NCBI RefSeq assembly: GCF_032854445.1
Contig: NC_088298.1
Coordinates: 1-64,000 of the forward strand
DNA from: Liolophura sinensis
Lineage: Eukaryota; Mollusca; Polyplacophora; Chitonida; Chitonidae
DNA length: 64,000 nt
Direction of reading: 5' to 3'
The notes beneath the pieces are model-generated. The model was given only the letters and a program-made list of their open reading frames with translations. It ran no database searches and had not been told where the DNA came from. Positions 30,516 to 43,559 of this stretch are shown piece by piece (within the stretch, counting starts at the first letter, position 1; the number at the start of each line of letters is the position of its first letter). Both the position numbers and the translations under genes were made by a program.

Positions 30516-31359
30516 CGCTTCACAGAGCCGTAATATAAGTAAAATATTCTTAAGCTGAAGCAAAACACCAACAAATTAAACCAATATATACAGTTTAAGG
30601 CATACATGAGTATACATACAATATGCTCTGAAATTTGAATGCACCAATTTTAAGGTGCACTTTCGTATACAAGTTGCGCATTTAAAAGCAGACACAGAAG
30701 TTTTAACTGAAAACAACAAAACAAAACCTTCTTAATTTTGCAAATCTATTTATGTACTTTCATATGACCATACATAAAAATGTCATGAAATCAAAATGCT
30801 CCAACTTAAGTCGTGTATCAGCAGGCATGTACATAAATAATACTTTGTAATCAACATGCACCAGTGTGCCAAAAATAACGCTCGGGACTAGATATGACTC
30901 AGTTCGCTTTAATGTTGGAAATGACGTGCTGTAAACACAGACAGCCTCATCTGGGAACCCTCCATACAAGATCGCTGTAACACTGACCTCTCAAATTGCC
31001 AGTAAGTATTTAGCCATGAAAATTTGGTTAATTTTAGTTACTTATATTGTTTAATGCCAGAAAATGAGAAAAGTTCATTGTCAAAATGTATCAAAATTAA
31101 ATCAGCGCCAGCAAACTTGTATGACTGGCAACATTCCATCGGGAAGGGTTTAACACTTTTGTTTTACTTTCATTGCCGTGTACTATCCGGGCCGGTGGTA
31201 CAAAATGTAAAAATGTATCAATTTGTCGGTTAGATGAAGTAAATGATGTCAAGTAAAAAGAACCCTTTGGTCAGGTCTGCCAATGACTTACCAGCTTTAC
31301 CAGGCTCCATACAGGACGTTGGTGCCGTGATCACAGCAAACAACGCCCTTGTATGTGAC

Positions 31360-31659
31360 CTAATACTGCCAGTAGGTCACCTCCCGGAGTCGACCGCGTG
31401 CTGGACCCAGACGCTGGACATCCATGTTTATGCCCTGTCCGGGATCCAACACCACGCCTACCCGGATGTCCCTAGAACGGACCCCCAAGTACTGGGGGTT
31501 TCCATCCGGGTCTGTGTTGGACGACCACTGCAGGTCAGAAGGCGGCACCTGTAGTGCGTCAAACGTGCCGGCCAGCACAATTTTTGCTGCCTCAAAGACT
31601 CTTGAGATGGGCCCAATCAGGATGTTCCGAAACAGTTCCTCTTGTTTACTTGCTTCTTT
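31360..31659 (-). CDS. Terminal coding exon of an unidentified host gene
   Basis: Minus strand: splice acceptor CCCTTTCAG (AG at about 31660-31661), then 99 codons beginning KEASKQEELFRNILIG, with DLQWSSNTDPDGNPQYLG and a charged Gly-rich end, and a TAG at 31360-31362. Joined in phase to the next exon upstream. I do not recognise the family. The plus-strand frame over the same stretch (31243-31554) is rejected because the splice signals and phase agreement are all on minus. The gene lies outside the transposons and appears undamaged in this exon. Confidence 0.6.
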   Translation of the reverse strand, partial: KEASKQEELFRNILIGPISRVFEAAKIVLAGTFDALQVPPSDLQWSSNTDPDGNPQYLGVRSRDIRVGVVLDPGQGINMDVQRLGPARGRLREVTYWQY

Positions 31660-31827
31660 CTGAAAGGGATGTAAAAACCATCACCATCATATTTGTGGTG
31701 ATAACGGCGTATAACAATCCTATCAATACACTTTAAAAACCAATTCATATTTCAAAGCAAATCTTGGATTTGAAGTACAGTGTACAATGGTCGACACAAA
31801 GAAAGATCATAACAAAGAATGTCTTAC

Positions 31828-31931
31828 ATGTGGGATAAAAAATTCCCCGTCAAGTTTGGTGATGACTGGGACAAGAACTTTGGATGTCATCTCGCTGGGC
31901 ATCCCTGTATACTTATTGTTTCTGTTGTTAT
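31828..31931 (-). CDS. Internal exon of the unidentified host gene
   Basis: 104 bp bounded by GACTTCAG (acceptor) and CAT/GTAAGA (donor at about 31827). It encodes KYTGMPSEMTSKVLVPVIT and LDGEFFIPH, entering in phase 1 and leaving in phase 0, which agrees with both neighbouring exons. Confidence 0.6.
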
Positions 31932-32067
31932 CTGAAGTCAAAATGTGTATATTTAATAGAACCTTCAACATGTAACTGGATATAAGCAGACAGCGTTAGT
32001 ACTAATGACAAGAAATGGGTCAATGGTCCTTATGCGGCATGACGTCAGGAGGTTTGTCACGCACTCA

Positions 32068-32275
32068 ACCTGACAATTCGCGGTGCATTACCTACTGAAC
32101 CTGACAAGTCGAGGAGCATTACTTACTTAACCTGACGTTCGCGGTGCATTACCCAATGAACCTGACAATTCGCAGTGCATTACTTACTTAACCTGACATT
32201 CGCGGTGCATTACCCAATGAACCTGACAATTCGGGGTGCATTACCTAAAGAACCTGACAATTCACGGTGCATTTC
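32068..32275. repeat. Minisatellite, about 32-bp unit
   Basis: Seven imperfect units of AACCTGACAATTCGCGGTGC followed by ATTACC(T/C)A-type linkers, lying in an intron of the host gene. Confidence 0.85.
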
Positions 32276-33027
32276 CTCGAATCCGGTTTTCTCCACCCAT
32301 AAACTTGACCGCCTTGAGTCTTCAAATTAATAAATCAAGGGATGGTCAGGTCACTGCGTTCAAGACATATTTTCTTGTTCTCTAAAGTTTGTCCTTCTAC
32401 TTCTCCTTTTGTCCTTCTCTAAAATTTACGTCAGCGCGTGTAAAAACATATATTTGTACTGTTTCTTTATTATTGTTGTTGTTTTATTATTCTTCCTTTT
32501 TGTGATTTTCAATCCATTTGCAAAATGCACGTAACCATTAAATGTGTAACCTTCACGTGACACAATTCTTATTCATTCTCACCTCCTTTGCCATCACAAC
32601 TCATGATCCTCGCGTGTCGCTTGGTTCTTTTCTTATCCAATCCATACCGAAAGGCCGCTATAAGGTAAAGTTAATAAATAATGATAAAATTTGTAGTTAT
32701 TGACTGTTAGTTTAAGATCACCTCTATGGACCGGCTATGATTTTCAGCAGTAAACCTTGTTATAAAAGACGCTCTGATTCACATGATCATTTCATTAGTT
32801 CGTGAGCTTATGTTAAGTGTTACAAATATAAGCTTTTTTCAGTTTTACTTAGTTCATGAAAAAAATATACCGTTTCAAATATAAAACAGATTACTCTGAA
32901 AAGAAACATTTTGCATACATTTTTCCCACTCCTGAATATCTCCGGCTACAGCCAGTTATATTTTCCTCCTGTTTTTAAAGTTTCGATTCACCGGGCTAAT
33001 ATTAAAAGAACTTTACGGTGGACTAAC
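32276..33027. other. Intron sequence of the host gene
   Basis: AT-rich with no open frame, hairpin or repeat of note beyond short T-rich tracts. Confidence 0.4.
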
Positions 33028-33075
33028 CTTTCTTGTATCCAGACTTGATTGTCATCTTTGGGGCCTCTCCGCATA
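33028..33075 (-). CDS. Short internal exon of the unidentified host gene
   Basis: Acceptor TTGTAGTAG, 48 coding bases (CGEAPKMTIKSGYKK in the phase that joins the next exon) and donor G/GTTAGT at about 33027. It leaves in phase 1, matching 31828-31931. Its entry phase does not match the exon at 34842-35024, so a further exon is probably missed. Confidence 0.45.
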
Positions 33076-34841
33076 CTACTACAAGAGAGAAAATACAACA
33101 GACTGATGTAAGAAGAAACAATTTTGGAGAGCAATCTCTTCATGGACCTAAACCGAACTCGGAAACTGAACCTAAGAATTATTACATATAGTAGATGGTG
33201 TGCTCAGCTTGCTGCGTGTGGTTTGTGGCTGCACATGTCGATCAATGCAAAGTTTGGACATTTTCACCGGAGGTTTTACTGTAAGATAGATGGAAACCTG
33301 AATTACATTGTCGTTCTACTATTCAAGTCCGAAACAGTTTCACATGTACATATTCTTTATTCTTGGCGGCAAGGGTAATTTATGTGAAAATTGTATGAAA
33401 AATGGAAGCTTACATATATACTCAACTTTTCCAACGAACAAGAAATCCACCGGTTACATGACAGTGTTGTTCACGACAATTTTATCAAAAAAAAAATAAA
33501 TCAGGGGTGCGTTTGCGCATTACGTGTACAGTGACACGAACAGCATTGATAAAGCTATCAGAGTGAACCGGACTGGCTAAAAAGTTTATAAGTCTACAGT
33601 AAAGATTTTGACTCAATATACGTACACGATTAAAATAAAAAACAAGAATAAAGCAAGTGAGTAACAAGACAATGTGTTCTACAGATACTTCAACTGGCAT
33701 CTATGTAAACAGATGATTTTTGTTCGCATGGAAATCTTCAATAACATATTGAGGACGAATAAAAACTTAAGATAGGCTCTATTACGTATTGTGAGCATCT
33801 TTAGTCAAGACTTTTATGGTTATGTAATAGGGCACATTTTTTAAAAAATGATAACAGGTAGGTCAACTTACATCTTTTTCTCTTTCTCATATCAGTTAAA
33901 AGTCGGAGGTATATAATGATAAGCGAAATCACAACCACAGTGTCCAAACGTTCTGAAGTGAAAAACAACAACATAGTTTCTAGGTATGCAAGGGTATATT
34001 GTAAAGTGAAAATGAAAATATCACCAAGTCAGTATAGACATACTGCAAACTCAACACGGAATTATTACAATGTAAAGATTGAAAGGTATATGGCAAAATA
34101 GACATGGAAATCACATGTAGATTTCTTGTGTGAATCATACATCTGTAGTTAGCAATCTATTTTAGCAATGTATTTACATGAAACAACCTGTTATCATTTT
34201 ATGATATAGATGACATAATCAAAAGAAAACAAAATATTGTCTTTTTTATTTTAATTTAAAAATCAATTAACATCTTGAGTGATGTGTATACAGGGGAAAC
34301 AATACATACACATTCCATCACATTTGTTAGAATGTTAGAAAGATGATATAACATATGGTATAGCACAGATTCATACCTTGCTTTTGTTCTACTCTACACA
34401 GACATTCCCACCAGGGCGGGTCAGGGGATGGCAAAACCCCAAGGTATGTCAGAAGAGCTGCTATAAAATTCGGGAATGTCCCAACTTGTTGACACCTGAT
34501 AAAGATAAAGATCCTATAGCACCTTGCCTATATACCCAAGCAATTTGCCGTAGATTTACAATCAATAGAGAGCTGGTATCTACAGACAAACACCATGTGA
34601 AATGTACCATTTGTTATAGGAACAGTGCAGTGAACCGGTGTAATTACTTATCTAGTCTAATTAACTACACGCACCTGTAATATTCTGTAGAAAATATAAA
34701 ATACTGAAAAGCGAAACATCATTATACTTAAACTACTCAAATGCTACTCAAGATTTATAACTGTCAGAGATCTAAAACTTGGATTGCTGAGAGTAATAAA
34801 CATTTCCCTGTCTACACTGTTATGACCGGTTAAGTACTTAC
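33076..34841. other. Presumed intron DNA
   Basis: AT-rich, with several short open frames without recognisable content. At least one small exon may hide here, because the flanking exon phases disagree. Confidence 0.35.
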
Positions 34842-35024
34842 TCCGTCTTCAAATAATTCACAGCTACATCTCCTGCCCATTTTAGACATAAAATTAACAG
34901 AAGAATTGGCAAATTTCTCATAACCTTCATCATGAGTCGTGCTGTCGACGTGTTTACCACAGAATGGGTACACAAACACGGCGTAAGTAATTGTGACGTC
35001 ATAATCAGGAATCATCACTTCATG
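34842..35024 (-). CDS. Upstream exon of the unidentified host gene
   Basis: Minus strand: acceptor GTCTTCCAG, 61 codons (HEVMIPDYDVTITYAVFVYP, then CGKHVDS, an NSS glycosylation-type site and CSCELFEDG) and donor GGA/GTAAGT. Four cysteines and the NSS suggest a secreted or extracellular protein; that is inference. Whether it belongs to the same gene as the exons at 31360-33075 rests on strand and proximity. Confidence 0.5.
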
Positions 35025-37036
35025 CTGGAAGACTGTTGTGAAGTCAACAATCCGACGTCAGGGGGCTGGTTAATGACGTCACGATAGAGCATCGGGGAAC
35101 TCGGCACGGGGGACTCTTGCGTTATTGGCGGAAGGTTGCTCTATGCTTACACAATTACTTACACCGTGTTTTTGTAATATTAAAGGGGATTCCCCTTGAC
35201 CATTCCTGACACGAAATGAATATTATTAAGACTCAATGTTTTGGCGTATTTATCAGTAAAGGTTTTTGATTTGTTGATATTAACTTTATATTTCGGCAGA
35301 AGATCGGAAGAGATCAAAGGTATGATCTGTCCCAGAGAGAATAACATAACACGCCATTTGCGAGATTGTGTTTTTTTTACAATGCACTGGCTTGACTTTA
35401 CCCGGGAGAAACATTTTACGTAGCTTTAAACCGTAATGGACACCTGTAGTGTCAACATGGACAATGTAATGTCAACATGAAAGAACAACTTTATACCTGT
35501 GTAAAATCTTACCTTGGAGGCAAGCTACGAGACCACAAAAAAGGACTCAGACGTTGCACGCCAATGGATAGAATGAATGAATGAATGATTGATTATGGTT
35601 TAACGCCACATCGGCAATATTTCAGCCATATCGTGGCGAGAACAAGGTGAAAACAGGAGACGGTTAAGGTTTTCGAAATGATGGTGAGAACATCAAAAGT
35701 AAAACAAAAAGTACAGACATGTTTAAAATCGTATAAAAGAAAAATAAGAGTTAAGACTCGAAAACCAGGGTTATAGTACATGTATACATCTATATGTATA
35801 TAACTGTTTATCTATAGATATTTATGACAATTCAAATTTATATTTTATGATATAGGCCAATGGCCTTAAAATAATTTATGACAACATCGCCAGCGATGCT
35901 GTCAAATAAATCATATATAGAGTTGACCGTGTAGAACCTTTGCCGACCAATGGATAGAAATACGTTACTTAGAAAATCAACCCTCTTCAGAAAAGACATT
36001 TCGTTAGTCTTTTACACAGAAAATTGCATCTATTTAAGGGGTTGCCCTTTGTCATGGAATAGGCACAAATATATGTCCACATCATGGTTCATTTCGAAAA
36101 CAAATACACGATTGTTGTTATGGCTTACAGCCTGTGGCCATGTTAATTTTGAGCCTTTGCGATCAGGTCCTTGCTGCCTTGTTCCTCATAACCAAATATT
36201 CCGCAGAAAGAAGAAAATGTAGTTTTCACAGATTCCAAATGATTGGTAAAAATGGATCACACTTTCTTCTAGGAATTACCATTAAAAGAGCTTAAGTACA
36301 GAAGCCATCCAGCTCCTTGCAGACTTCAATTGGGTCAGTGTCAAAGGAGCTTGCCAAAATCAAACAGTAGACTCAGTTTGGAAAACACCACGTATTAAAC
36401 ACCGTTGAAGTGCCAGAGGCTGTTTAATGAATCATTTCTGCTGGCATGGACTGTAAACACAGTACCATATTTTCTGTTTCCAAAGAACACGGGATCTTAT
36501 CGGTAGATAAACTTGCGTTTAGATTGTGGGAAGTATCCAGGCTTGATCATTTAGTGTAGCGACAATCGATAACCGGTTTATTCCCGAGCTCACGTTTAGT
36601 TTATATGAAATAACGTGAAAAAAATAAATGTTGGTGTGACCATCCTAGTACCCTAAACAAAAGGGAAGCGGAAATCAAGAAGAAATGAAAATGAACTTTT
36701 GCAGTTTCTTAAAAGAATGAACACTTCATATCATTAAAGTTTGCCGTGAAATAGAAAAACATACATGTCTATAATTTGGAAAGTAAACGTGTCTTTATTG
36801 TGGTAATCAAAGGTGACATCGTACTTTGAGCTCTGCCTGCGACATGGAGCGCCTCTTCCACTTCTCTAATCACTGGGACTTTTTCTGCAGTTAGGCTATA
36901 GTCCTTTACATTCTGACTTTGTCTCACATTATATCGTGTATAAGGGACAATCTTACAACGCAATATTTCAAAGGTTTTAAGTCCAACAAAACCGCACAAC
37001 GCTTGAAAACGATGACGTCACTGAATTTTGATTAAC
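35025..37036. other. Host intergenic DNA with a dispersed repeat core
   Basis: A stretch at about 35598-35640 (TTTAACGCCACATCGGCAAT then ATTTCAGCCATATCGTGGCG), preceded by an ATGA microsatellite (35572-35591), looks like the core of a repeat abundant in mollusc genomes. The remainder shows no gene. An open frame at 35950-36222 is not supported by any motif. Confidence 0.5.
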
Positions 37037-37040
37037 GTAT

Positions 37041-38737
37041 TGTAGCGGAATTTAAGGAAGTAGGATTTAAGAAATAAATTTAACGCAGGGAAGTTTCATA
37101 TTTTCATTTCTTAATGAATTTTCACGGAAGTTTTGTTAAGATCGTTATCTGAGGCCATACTAATTAATTTACAAAGTCAATATTTTGACAATATTGCGTT
37201 CATTTATTCTTGTAGGAAGTTCTAAACTTACGTTTATCTGTTTCATGGACGAGTGATGTTGTTGTTGTTGTAGTATCGGCGTTCCTACATATTTGGGATA
37301 ATTATAAGTATTTTTCAGCAATGTAATCATGATAATGTAGAAGTTACGAAATTCTATGCCATTGCCTTATCTGGAAAGTATTTACCTTCTATTTTCGTTC
37401 TTGTTTCACGCATAAAATATGATATGCATTGTCTTCAGTTCAACCTCGAAAGCAGAAGTTTGTGTTGCCGTCATTTTTGTACATTTATGGCCATTAGGGT
37501 GTCTGTAGAACCCGCACTTACAGGCTTTTAGAAAGCGGACCAGGATTTTCCCATCACAGTTTGAAAAGGAATTTATCATTTAATACCCTTGTGTGGAAAT
37601 TGCTTATACTTTTTGAGTAATATGGATAAAAATCTGGACTTTTCAGACACTGACATTTACATTTTGGCTTCAAGACAAAGCCATTATTTTGGAGTTCTTG
37701 GCTGCGATCGCGATAACGTCATCGTGTCATCTGTGTTTACAAACTGTCAAAAATGTCTCTTGTGACCAATCAGTCTCCTGATTCGGTTCATGGCTCCTCC
37801 CACACCATGTGGAAATGTATAAATAGGCGCATTTTTCAGTGTCTGCAGATGGCCTTGGAATTTGCCGAGAGTAGTCATCCAATTGCTGATAAGCATTCGC
37901 AGTAAGTAGCTATTTTATTAAGAGTGGGAAAATTCTTGTACCGTGAATTGGGAAATAGTCCCAGTATCAAGAAAAGTGATTTGTGATCCAGTTTGAGAAT
38001 TCAGAGACAGTTGACACTTGGTGGGAATTAGTCCCAGGAAGCCGGGAATACATTGTCAAAAATTTGGGAATCTTCCCAGTCCCAGAATTCTGGAACTCAT
38101 CAGTCTCACGATACCTGAGAATCCAGCTCCAGGCTCAAACAAATAGAACTTGTCTGAGATATCAAAAGTGGACCACAGAGACTATATATCAGAGTAAATC
38201 AACTGAACTTTGGTACCATAATTTGAAGCAGGAGTCTCATGAGACTTTTCCCAGTCCCAAAATTCTGGGACTGGGATATGGATTTCTGGGATATGCAACT
38301 CATTTGGGACTCTGTCCCATATGACACTTAACTGAGATTCTGTCCCATATGACACTTAACTGTTTGGTACTTGTGTCAACTGCTGTTTCCTCCCTCGTCA
38401 TAATAAATATTCATCATCTGATTCACTGAAAATCTGTTGTTGGAGAACTTTCATTTCCTACAGGAAATTCAAATCTCATGCGTAAGTCATACTGGATAAT
38501 AGCCCGAGTTCAGGGAATGTTATGAAATCGGATCCAAATAGTAGCGGCGTCTCCGAGTTCAGGGGAAAGAATCCTGATTGGTTTGTTCATTTAACAAGCT
38601 TCGCTCGGCACGTTAAATATCAAACAGGATTAAAGTGATTGAATGGTGTCGCACTCATAGGTACCTGCATGCTTGAGAAGACATCATAAGAAACAAAAGC
38701 ACATAAGACAAATACCAACAATATCTGAACCGCTACA
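37041..38737 (+). repeat. 5' LTR of Gypsy copy 2
   Basis: TGTAGCGG to CCGCTACA. A deletion of about 140 bp near 38270 joins AATTCTGGGA to a later GGGAT repeat word. CCAAT at about 37766 and TATAAATA at about 37819. The sequence ACTGGTGGCAGCGGTGGGG after 38737 is the probable primer-binding region; the tRNA is not identified. Confidence 0.93.
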
Positions 38738-38831
38738 ACTGGTGGCAGCGGTGGGGTTTTTCTCGACTTATTCTCAGAGAACAAACATGTTACAGTTGTA
38801 TAAATTATCTGGAACTCTTTGGATCAGTGTC

Positions 38832-39794
38832 ATGGAACGTGATACAGATCTTTATGTATACCCGGACAGTGATGATGACATATCATTTCGCTGTCGAGCT
38901 GAAACCATTATTGATAGGCATCCAAGGTCATCTCCATGTGGGGTTGGTAATAGCGATGCACCCCAAACGTATCGCCGAAATCGTCAGCACCTGAAACCTG
39001 AGGTTTTTAGTGGTGATTCTAACTGGGAAGAATACCTGAAAGTATTCAAGACCATATCCAGAATTAACTGTTGGAGTAAAGATGAACAGGCTGATTATTT
39101 GTTTTCCCATTTAACAGGAGCAGCCAGACAATTGGCTTGTACTTTATCTAAAAGCAAGCAACGTGATTATGATAGCTTAGTCACTGCTCTGGATGACAGA
39201 TTTGGTCCCAGAGGTCAAGCTGAACTGTATTTAGCCGAATTAAGGGGAAGGCGGCGTGGTGAAAGGGAGGGTCTCCGAGAGTTAGGGCAGGCCATCCGTA
39301 AACTCTCCACTATGGCATATCCTGGTATGTCGCCTGAGCACCAGGATAGACTGGCTAAAATTCACTTCATTGATGCTCTGGAAGATTATAAAATGAGAAT
39401 GCAGGTTCAACAGAGTAAACCCAATACTTTACAAGATGCAGTGACACTGGCATTAGAAATTGAGGGTTACTGGAAAATTGAAAAACAACGGGAAAACTAT
39501 GTTTCACGTCGTAGAAATGTGAGGGAAATTTCTGCCAGGGACAGTGATGAAAAATTACAGTCACGAATTGACGAACTAGAGAGAAAATTAGTAGAGATGT
39601 CAAATCGTCATTATGCTCAGAGGAGTGGGAATTATTCCCAATCTGGGAAACACAATCTAAAGGACATGGAATGCTTCCTGTGTCATAAAACTGGACACTA
39701 CAAACGGAACTGTCCATTAAACAGGAATGGGAATGGAGTTCAGCAATCGGGAAACGGTGTGCAGCCGAGCCAAAGGGACGGGGGTCGGTTGTAA
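38832..39794 (+). CDS. gag: Gypsy Gag (copy 2, open)
   Basis: From the ATG at 38832, 320 codons without interruption: an acidic N-terminus (YPDSDDD), retrotransposon capsid domain (VFSGDSNWEEYLKVF; MAYPGMSPEHQDRLAKIHF), a basic/coiled linker (SRIDELERKLVEM) and a single CCHC knuckle CFLCHKTGHYKRNC near the C-terminus. Gag forms the intracellular particle and packages the RNA. Upstream in-frame codons exist but lie in the LTR. Pol follows after about 45 bases. Confidence 0.88.
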   Translation: MERDTDLYVYPDSDDDISFRCRAETIIDRHPRSSPCGVGNSDAPQTYRRNRQHLKPEVFSGDSNWEEYLKVFKTISRINCWSKDEQADYLFSHLTGAARQLACTLSKSKQRDYDSLVTALDDRFGPRGQAELYLAELRGRRRGEREGLRELGQAIRKLSTMAYPGMSPEHQDRLAKIHFIDALEDYKMRMQVQQSKPNTLQDAVTLALEIEGYWKIEKQRENYVSRRRNVREISARDSDEKLQSRIDELERKLVEMSNRHYAQRSGNYSQSGKHNLKDMECFLCHKTGHYKRNCPLNRNGNGVQQSGNGVQPSQRDGGRL

Positions 39795-39839
39795 ACAATC
39801 AGTCCCGACAACCGCAGGCAATTACAGTTTTAATTTCTG

Positions 39840-42800
39840 ATGGAAAGCATATCACACCTTACGGATGACACTATGAACCAACCAGTAGGTGTAGACAATG
39901 TAGTTTCGTCTATTACTGAAGTAGGGTTGGAAAATGTGGACAGTGGAATGTATGTTTCTGGACATGTTGGCAATAGTAAAGTTTTATTTCTCGTTGACAC
40001 CGGTTCATGTTTAACTTTAATTTCTGAACATGTTTATTTCAATTTGCCAGTCAAAGACAGACCATCACTGAAACCCACAGGTCTCACATTGTATAGTGCA
40101 GATAAGTCATCTCTGAGGATTCTTGGCACAGCTGAACTTGATATTGGTATCTTGTCTCAACCTACTATGATAGAGGTTGCTAAGATGAACATAGAGAGTG
40201 ATGCGATTCTTGGAATCGACTTCTTATCAAAATTTGACTGTAGAATTCATCCCAAAAGAGGATGTCTTACCTGTTGTGGTCAGCACATTTTCTGTCAAAA
40301 ATTGTGGAGGTCTACTATGAGTTGTCGACTGATTACTGATAGCGTTATCAGTCTTCCCCCTGGAGAACAGATTGTTGTACCTCATAAGTCAAATACTGGT
40401 CAGGAAACTGTTGGGAAATGGGCTATTTGTGAACCCTATTTCAACCATGAAAAACATCCGCAATTATTAGTTGGTAAAACTTTAGTGGACACTGAGAATG
40501 ATGTCTTTCCTGTAACCATTTTGAATGCTGGGAAAGAAACTGAGATAATCTATAAAGGGACAACTTTGGCTATGTTGAGTCCAGTGTTGGACACTGTTGA
40601 ATTTTCGAACTGGGGATGTGAACACTTTGAGAATAGGTCATGTGATGACCAGGTATTTAACACTGTGAACAGTGTTAAGGTCTGCTTGGAGCAGAGGGAT
40701 TTACCTGACTTTTTAGTTCCCATGTTTGAACGAAGTACCAACGATTTAGGTACTGAAGATAAAGCCAAAGTGAAGAAATTGTTGATAAATGATCAAGAAG
40801 TTTTTGTTGAATCAGATTTTGACTTGGGCAGGGCGAAGGACATTCGACATTCAATAAACACTGGCAATGCTCCACCTCTGAGACAACCAGCTAGGCGATT
40901 ATCTCCAACTAAACAGGAAGAAGCAGATAAACAAATTAAAGACATGTATGAGAAAGGAATAATTGAGAAGTCAATCAGCCCTTGGGCATCACCTATAGTT
41001 CTGGTTACAAAGAAAGACGGTAGTACACGGTTTTGCATCGATTTTCGAAGACTAAATAGTGTGACAGTTAAAGATGCATGCCCTTTGCCACGTATAGATG
41101 ATTCCCTGGATTCTATACATGGTGCCACTTGTTTTTCGACACTGGACTTGGCCAGTGGATATTGGCAGGTTGAGGAGGCAAATCTAAAGTTGAAAGCGAA
41201 AAAGTGTCACTTATTTCAAAATCAAGTGAATTATTTGGGGCATGTTGTCTCCAAGGCTGGGGTTTCAACAGATCCTGAGAAAGTTCAAGCTATTAAAGAC
41301 TGGCCAACTCCAACTTGTGTCACTGATGTTAGAAGTTTCATTGGACTAGCATCTTATTACAGACGTTACATTAAAAACTTTGGATCTATTTGTAGACCAC
41401 TTCATAAGCTATCTGAACGTGATAAAGATTTCAAATGGACTGAAGAGTGTGAAACTGCATTCAGAACTTTGCAACAAAAATTGTGTAGTGCACCGATCCT
41501 AGCTTTTCCCAGTTCACATGGTGATTTTATTCTGGACACTGACGCTAGTGGAAATGGCATTGGAGCAGTTTCATCCCAAATGCAGGGAGGGGAGGAAAAA
41601 GTCATAGCATATGCCAGCAGAACATTGAGTAAAGCAGAAAGGAATTACTGCTTTACTCGAAGAGAGTTACTTGCTGTAATAACTTATGTAAAAAATTTTC
41701 AACATTACTTACATGGTCGTCATTTCACTATCCGTACGGATCATAGTGCCCTGAGATGGTTTCTGAATTTCAAAGAACCTGAAGGTCAAATGGCCAGATG
41801 GTTGGGACTGTTAAGCACCTTTGACTTTGACATTATTCATCGTCCTGGAAAGCAGCATGGGAATGCAGATGCTCTTTCTAGAATTACCTGTGACTGGTGT
41901 ACTAAAACGGGTTACACAGTTAAGACAATAAACAGTATTATTACAAGAGAAGTCACCTTAAAGCCTAAATTCAGTGAAGTGTCAGTACAGACTGATCATT
42001 CCGGTCCCATAACAACTGAAATAACAAAAATTAAGTGGTTACCAAAGAACTGGTCTTACAAACAGAAGAACCCAACAACATTCCGGATCAAGAAATCAAA
42101 AAGGTTGGTTGTCAACGCTGTTACTACTAGGAAGCAATGCAAGGAGAAATCTGACAGTGATATTCCTACCAATCCATCACCTCCCCTCGAAAACATTGAC
42201 AGATGGTCAAATGTGAACTTAGCTCAGGCTCAAAGAAAAGACAAAGATTTGGCATGGATTATTTCATACAGAGAGGCCAGTAATAAATGTCCTAACTGGG
42301 AGGAAGTGTCACCTTATAGCAGAGCAATCAAATCTTACTGGGCTCAGTGGGATAGACTTTCACTACGTGATAATATCCTTTACAGAAAGTGGGAATCTGA
42401 TGATGGTTTATTATGTCACTGGCAGCTAATTTTACCCACTGCTTATCGTAGAGAAGTTTTCCAACAGTTACATGCTTCTAAAACCTCTGGACATTTGGGT
42501 GTGGGAAAGACAATCCCTAAGATCAAAGCTAGATACCACTGGTACCCCATGAGTGACGACATTCGTCAATGGTGTAAACAATGTGACAAATGCAGTTCGC
42601 GAAAGGCACCTGGTGTACGACCTCGTGCTCAGCTTAAGCAGTATTTAGTTGGAGCACCTATGGAAAGAATTTCCGTTGATGTACTTGGTCCACTTCCTAA
42701 AACAAAGAAAGGAAACCAGTATATATTAGTGGTTCAGAATTATTTCACAAAATGGGTGGAAGCATATGCAATGAGAAATCAGGAAGCAGAGACAGTGGCA

Positions 42801-43559
42801 GGGAAACTTGTGAAAGAGTTTATCTGTAGATTTAGAGTTCCAAGACAACTTCATTCACACCAGGGTACCAATTTCCAGTCTAAATTACTGACCGAAGTGT
42901 GCAAACTCTTAGAAATCGATAAAAATCGATAAAACAGGGACAACTCCATATCATCCCCAGTCAAATGGAATGGTGGAGAGGTTCAACAGAACACTAGAAG
43001 ATCGACTTGCCATGATGGTAGATAAAAATCAACGTGACTGGGACGAACAGCTTCCATTTGCACTTATGGCCTATAGATCATCACAGCATGATGTAACTCA
43101 GTTATCGCCATATAGGTTTATGTTAGGGAGAGAAGTAGATCTTCCTTTGGACATTATTACGGGTAGACCATTGGAAATGACAACAAATGATACCACAGAT
43201 TATGCTTATGGACTTAGGAAACGTCTTGAAGTAGCTCCAAGAAAGCAAGAGAATTTCAACAGAAGAATACTTTATGGCAGAATCGCAATTATAATGTAGG
43301 ACGAAACGGGAAACTTTTCAACATTGGAGATGCAGTTTGGTTATATGATAACTCACGCAAGAAAGGCTTGACACCGAAATTGTCTTGTAGCTGGACTGGG
43401 CCATATCAGATAACAGGGAAATTAGATGACATGGTTTATCGTTTACAACAAACTCGCAATTCAAAACCTAAATTGGCTCATACAGATAGACTGAAGTACT
43501 ATGAGGGAACAGAATTCAAACGTTGGATTATTCCTTGTAAATCACCAAACCCACAATAA
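39840..43559 (+). pseudogene. pol: Gypsy Pol (copy 2), RT palm core deleted
   Basis: 1030 codons are open from 39840: retropepsin FLVDTGSC, RT with FCIDFRRLN, then an in-frame deletion directly after GYWQVE (about 41172) that removes about 85 residues present in copy 1, including the YIDD catalytic box. RNase H (DTDASGNGIG) and the integrase H2C2 and core follow. The frame ends at 42932 through the same duplicated ATCGATAAAA as in copy 1, and the integrase shows the same HSHQGTNF. A further one-base loss near 43237 separates the C-terminal pieces (42970-43299 and 43368-43559). Confidence 0.9.

Noticed and set aside
31243-31554. Plus-strand coding exon
   Set aside because: Splice borders and phase agreement are on the minus strand; the plus frame has no domain.
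35950-36222. 90-codon open frame
   Set aside because: No recognisable features; ordinary for host intergenic DNA.
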